A stretch of DNA of 9,623 nucleotides from NAT127 sp041655035 (GTDB lineage: Bacteria; Pseudomonadota; Gammaproteobacteria; Pseudomonadales; Porticoccaceae): the NCBI GenBank assembly GCA_041655035.1, contig JBAZCN010000128.1, forward strand, positions 1 through 9,623, written 5' to 3'. The position numbers and the translations under genes are program-made. Positions 6,881-9,623 of this stretch are shown here, in pieces. Under the pieces are notes generated by a model. That model was not told where the DNA came from. It worked only from the letters and a program-made list of their open reading frames with translations, and searched no databases. Position 1 is the first letter of the stretch; each line of letters opens with the position of its first letter.

Positions 6881-8060
6881 TGTTCACCTGTTGCTTCTGC
6901 CGCCCCCACATGCTGTCGTCCATATCCACCCCAATGCGCAATACCAGCGCCACCATCATGCTGCTGACCAGCAGGCTGCTGCCGCCGTAGCTGACAAAGG
7001 GCAGCGTCAGCCCCTTGGTGGGCAGCAGCCCCGACGTCACCCCCATATTGATGAATGCCTGGCCGGCGAGCAGCACAGCGATGCCAAAGGTGACGTAGGC
7101 CGCAAACCAGTCCTGGCGGCGCACCGCGGCGCGGCCGATGGCGAGAATGCGCAACACCAGCACCGCGAACAGCGCGACCACCACCACTACGCCGAGCAGG
7201 CCGAACTCTTCGGCGAAGATGGCGAACACAAAGTCGGTGTGCGCCTCCGGCAGGTAGAACAGCTTCTGCACACTGTTGCCAAGGCCGACGCCCAACCATT
7301 CGCCACGGCCAAACGCGATCAGCGACTGGGTCAGCTGATAGCCCGAATCGAACTGGTCTGCCCAGGGATCGAGAAAGGTCACCAGCCGCTGCATCCGATA
7401 GGGAGATGAAACGGCCAGCACTCCCAGCAGGGCCGCGCCGGAGGCAAACAGGACGCCAAAGATCCACAGCCGCACGCCGGCGAGAAACAGCAGCGCCAGG
7501 GTGGTGCCGCAAATCACCACCGCCGAACCGAAATCCGGCTGCATCAGCAACAGCAGGACGACGATGGCGAGCAGCGCCATCGGCTTGAAAAACCCTTGCC
7601 AGCTGGTCCTGATCTCCAGTTGGTGGCGCTGCAGGTAGGTGGCCATGAACAGGATCATCGCCAGCTTCGCCAGTTCGGCGATCTGCAGGTTGATCACACC
7701 GAGGCTGATCCAGCGCCTGGCGCCGTTGACCTCGCGGCCGATGCCGGGAATCAGCACCGCCACCAACAGCAGTATCGCCACCACCGTTGTCAGGTCGCTG
7801 TAGCGGTACCAGGTGCGCACCGGCACCTGCAACACCACGAGCCCGGCGATGACCGCCATCCCCAGGTAGATCAGATGCCGCTTGAGAAAGTAGAAGCCGT
7901 CGCCGTAGACATGCTCGGCATAGCTGATCGACGCCGAAGCGATCATCACCAGCCCGATCGACGCCAGGCCGCAGGCCACCAACAGCAGGCGCGTGTCGAG
8001 CCCGGCGTTGATACGGCGGGACAGCAGGACCCAGGGCTTGACCGCCAGCGACAGATTCAT
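6864..8060 (-). CDS. ftsW: FtsW, septal peptidoglycan glycosyltransferase (SEDS family)
   Basis: FtsW is a polytopic inner-membrane SEDS protein that polymerises lipid II into septal glycan together with its transpeptidase partner FtsI (PBP3). The 398 residues hold about ten hydrophobic segments, beginning near residue 23 after a short polar cytoplasmic start. Family signatures seen are NGARRWISLG (112-121), QIAELAKLA (126-134), QPDFGSA (174-180), GYQLTQSLIAFGRG (240-253), PEAHTDFVFAIFAEEFG (271-287) and TKGLTLPFVSYGGSS (348-362). D276 in HTDFVF corresponds to the catalytic Asp of the SEDS family. FtsW rather than RodA is favoured by its place between murD and murG. The ATG overlaps the murD stop (ATGA), with GGAG eight bases upstream at 8069-8072. 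The stop lies inside the first codons of murG. The C-terminal tail is short and polar. Confidence 0.96.
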   Translation of the reverse strand: MNLSLAVKPWVLLSRRINAGLDTRLLLVACGLASIGLVMIASASISYAEHVYGDGFYFLKRHLIYLGMAVIAGLVVLQVPVRTWYRYSDLTTVVAILLLVAVLIPGIGREVNGARRWISLGVINLQIAELAKLAMILFMATYLQRHQLEIRTSWQGFFKPMALLAIVVLLLLMQPDFGSAVVICGTTLALLFLAGVRLWIFGVLFASGAALLGVLAVSSPYRMQRLVTFLDPWADQFDSGYQLTQSLIAFGRGEWLGVGLGNSVQKLFYLPEAHTDFVFAIFAEEFGLLGVVVVVALFAVLVLRILAIGRAAVRRQDWFAAYVTFGIAVLLAGQAFINMGVTSGLLPTKGLTLPFVSYGGSSLLVSSMMVALVLRIGVDMDDSMWGRQKQQVNSGSRG

Positions 8061-9403
8061 GGCAGCATCTCCACGGCCAGGGCAAACTGCTCGCCGCGAT
8101 CGGCAAAGCCCTTGAACATGTCGAAGCTGGCGCAGGCCGGCGACAGCAGCACCTTGTCCCCCGGCCGGGCACTCTCCGCCGCGGCGTTGACCGCTGCCAC
8201 CAGGGAGGTCGCATAGAGCAGATCGCAGGCGCCCTTGAGGGCTTCGGCCAACTGCCCGGCATCCTCACCGATCAGGATGGCGAGGCGCACCCGGTGGCGG
8301 GCGGAGCGCCCCAGTGCGGCAAAATCCTGGCCCTTGCCCTGGCCGCCGGCGATCAGGATCAGGTCGGCATCGGCGCCGGCCAGGCCCTCGATGGCCGCCA
8401 TGGTCGCGCCCACATTGGTCGCCTTGGAGTCGTTGATCCAGGTGACACCGTGCTTGTCGGCGACCCGCTGGCAGCGGTGCGGGAGCCCGCTGAAGGTTCT
8501 CAGGGTGTCGAGCATCGGCGCCATCGCCAGCCCCGCGGCATGGCCCAGAGCGAGGGCCGCGAGGGCGTTGGCCAGGTTATGGCGGCCCTGCAGGGCGAGG
8601 TCGGCCAGCGCCATCAGCGGTTGGCGCTCAAAGGCGAGCCAGGGTCCGGCGTCGACGTCGATCACCCCGAAACCCTTGAAGTCCGGCTGGTCGAGACCGA
8701 ATGTCCAATACCTGACAGCGGCGGGCACCAACGGGTGCGACAGCGGGTCGTCGCGATTGGCCACCACCTGGCGAACACCCCGAAAGATACGGTGTTTGGC
8801 GGCGTGATAGCGTTGCAGATCCGGGTAGCGGTCCATATGGTCGGGGCTGACGTTGAGTACGGCGGCCACTTCGGCGCCGAGTTCCTCCACCAGCTCCAAC
8901 TGAAAACTCGACAGCTCCACCACATAGAGATCGCGATCATCCGCCAGCAGATCGAGGGCGGGCACCCCGAGATTGCCGCCGACGCCGGTGTTGTAGCCGG
9001 CGGCAACCGCCATCTCGCCCACCAGGGTGGTCACTGTGCTCTTGCCATTGGAGCCGGTGATGGCGACGATCGGCGCCCGGGCCGCGGCGGCGAACAACTG
9101 GATGTCCCCGGTGATGGCCACGCCGGCCGCGGCGGCTTTTTGCAGCAGCGGATGGCTGAGCGGGACACCGGGGCTGACCACCAGCCGCTCGGCGGCGCAC
9201 AGCGTGCTCTCGTCGAACTCGCCGAGTTCCACTGGCGCGGTGGGCACGCTGCGCGCCAGCTCGCCAAGCCCCGGCGGGTCGACCCGGCTGTCGACCACCA
9301 CGAAGCGCTCGCCGCGGGCGGCCAGATAACGGGCAACCGAAAGACCGGTGGCGCCAAGGCCCACCACTACGGTCAATCTGCTGGTTGCAATCAGGTCGTT
9401 CAC
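8057..9403 (-). CDS. murD: MurD, UDP-MurNAc-L-alanine:D-glutamate ligase
   Basis: MurD is the cytoplasmic ATP-dependent ligase that adds D-glutamate to UDP-MurNAc-L-Ala. The product is 448 residues, close to the usual length of about 440. The N-terminal nucleotide-binding domain starts with TVVVGLGATG (about 11-20). The central ATP-grasp-like Mur domain has the P-loop GSNGKST (117-123), LNVSPDHMDRY (183-193), and the Lys expected to be carbamylated, K203 in AAKHRIF. NDSKATN (324-330) and SPACASFDMFKGFADRG (421-437) mark the C-terminal domain. The start is GTG: an in-frame TAA lies 4 to 6 bases upstream of it, so no longer version is possible. A modest GGGA-type ribosome site precedes it. The stop overlaps the ftsW start by four bases (ATGA). 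All catalytic motifs look intact. Confidence 0.97.
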   Translation of the reverse strand: MNDLIATSRLTVVVGLGATGLSVARYLAARGERFVVVDSRVDPPGLGELARSVPTAPVELGEFDESTLCAAERLVVSPGVPLSHPLLQKAAAAGVAITGDIQLFAAAARAPIVAITGSNGKSTVTTLVGEMAVAAGYNTGVGGNLGVPALDLLADDRDLYVVELSSFQLELVEELGAEVAAVLNVSPDHMDRYPDLQRYHAAKHRIFRGVRQVVANRDDPLSHPLVPAAVRYWTFGLDQPDFKGFGVIDVDAGPWLAFERQPLMALADLALQGRHNLANALAALALGHAAGLAMAPMLDTLRTFSGLPHRCQRVADKHGVTWINDSKATNVGATMAAIEGLAGADADLILIAGGQGKGQDFAALGRSARHRVRLAILIGEDAGQLAEALKGACDLLYATSLVAAVNAAAESARPGDKVLLSPACASFDMFKGFADRGEQFALAVEMLP

Positions 9404-9433
9404 TGATTAGTCCCGTTCTCTGTCATAAGTCCG

Positions 9434-9623
9434 TCAGCGCAATTTGAGGGTGGCGAGGCCAATCAGCACCAGCACCACGGTGATGATCCAGAAGCGCACG
9501 ATGACCCGCGGCTCGGGCCAACCCTTGAGTTCGAAATGGTGGTGGATCGGCGCCATGCGGAAAATCCGCTTGCCGGTGAGCTTGAAACTCGCCACCTGGA
9601 GAATCACCGATACCGTCTCGAGC
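9434..9623 (-). CDS. mraY: MraY, phospho-MurNAc-pentapeptide translocase (C-terminal part, 5' end outside window)
   Basis: MraY is the integral membrane enzyme that transfers phospho-MurNAc-pentapeptide from UDP to undecaprenyl phosphate, giving lipid I, the first membrane-bound peptidoglycan precursor. Only the last 62 residues are present; the first complete codon ends at 9622 and the gene runs off the right edge. The visible part contains the family's conserved MAPIHHHFELKGWPE loop (His-rich, cytoplasmic, part of the active site) preceded by a Lys/Arg-rich stretch (FKLTGKRIFR). It is followed by one hydrophobic helix (VRFWIITVVLVLIGLATL) and the short end LKLR before a TGA stop. This agrees closely with what I recall of the E. 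coli MraY end. It lies 30 bases upstream of murD, as in the usual dcw order. The identification is firm despite the truncation. Confidence 0.97.
   Translation of the reverse strand, partial: LETVSVILQVASFKLTGKRIFRMAPIHHHFELKGWPEPRVIVRFWIITVVLVLIGLATLKLR

Noticed and set aside
6850..8268. Open frame of 472 codons on the minus strand overlapping ftsW and the end of murD in another frame.
   Set aside because: It is very rich in Arg, Pro and Gly, has no recognisable motif, and conflicts with ftsW and murD, whose products are complete and conserved.
1..9623. Mobile elements, CRISPR arrays, tRNA or rRNA genes, toxin-antitoxin or defence genes, or any inserted foreign gene.
   Set aside because: Reading both strands shows an uninterrupted, conserved dcw gene order with no room for an insertion and no repeats of the needed kind. 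I see no undescribed system here.

Overview
The window is a stretch of the division and cell wall (dcw) cluster of a G+C-rich gammaproteobacterium. All nine genes lie on the minus strand, so transcription runs from the right edge to the left. In transcription order they are mraY (3' end only), murD, ftsW, murG, murC, ddlB, ftsQ, ftsA and ftsZ. This is the classical gammaproteobacterial order. The FtsZ start (MFEIVDNIP) and end (DYLDIPAFLRRQAD), together with the FtsA wording, resemble Pseudomonas and its relatives more than Escherichia. I cannot name a genus.

Right part (about 5800 to 9623): MraY makes lipid I, MurD adds D-glutamate to the cytoplasmic precursor, FtsW polymerises septal glycan, and MurG turns lipid I into lipid II. 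Middle (about 3430 to 5800): MurC adds L-alanine to UDP-MurNAc, and DdlB makes the D-Ala-D-Ala that ends the stem peptide. Left part (84 to 3430): FtsQ links the divisome to the periplasm, FtsA anchors FtsZ to the membrane, and FtsZ forms the ring. Precursor synthesis, lipid-linked steps and the machine that uses them at the septum are therefore encoded on what looks like one transcript.

The genes from murD to ftsQ are joined by five consecutive overlaps of 1 to 17 bases, which implies coupled translation. The only real spacers are mraY/murD (30 bases), ftsQ/ftsA (51 bases), ftsA/ftsZ (83 bases, notably A+T-rich) and the 83 bases left of ftsZ. Four of the eight visible starts are GTG (murD, murG, murC, ftsQ).

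No mobile element, CRISPR array, tRNA, rRNA or foreign-looking gene was seen, and no stretch longer than 300 bases lacks a gene. I found no new biological system. The observations in Part 2 are modest points about start sites, spacers and possible regulation inside a conserved operon.
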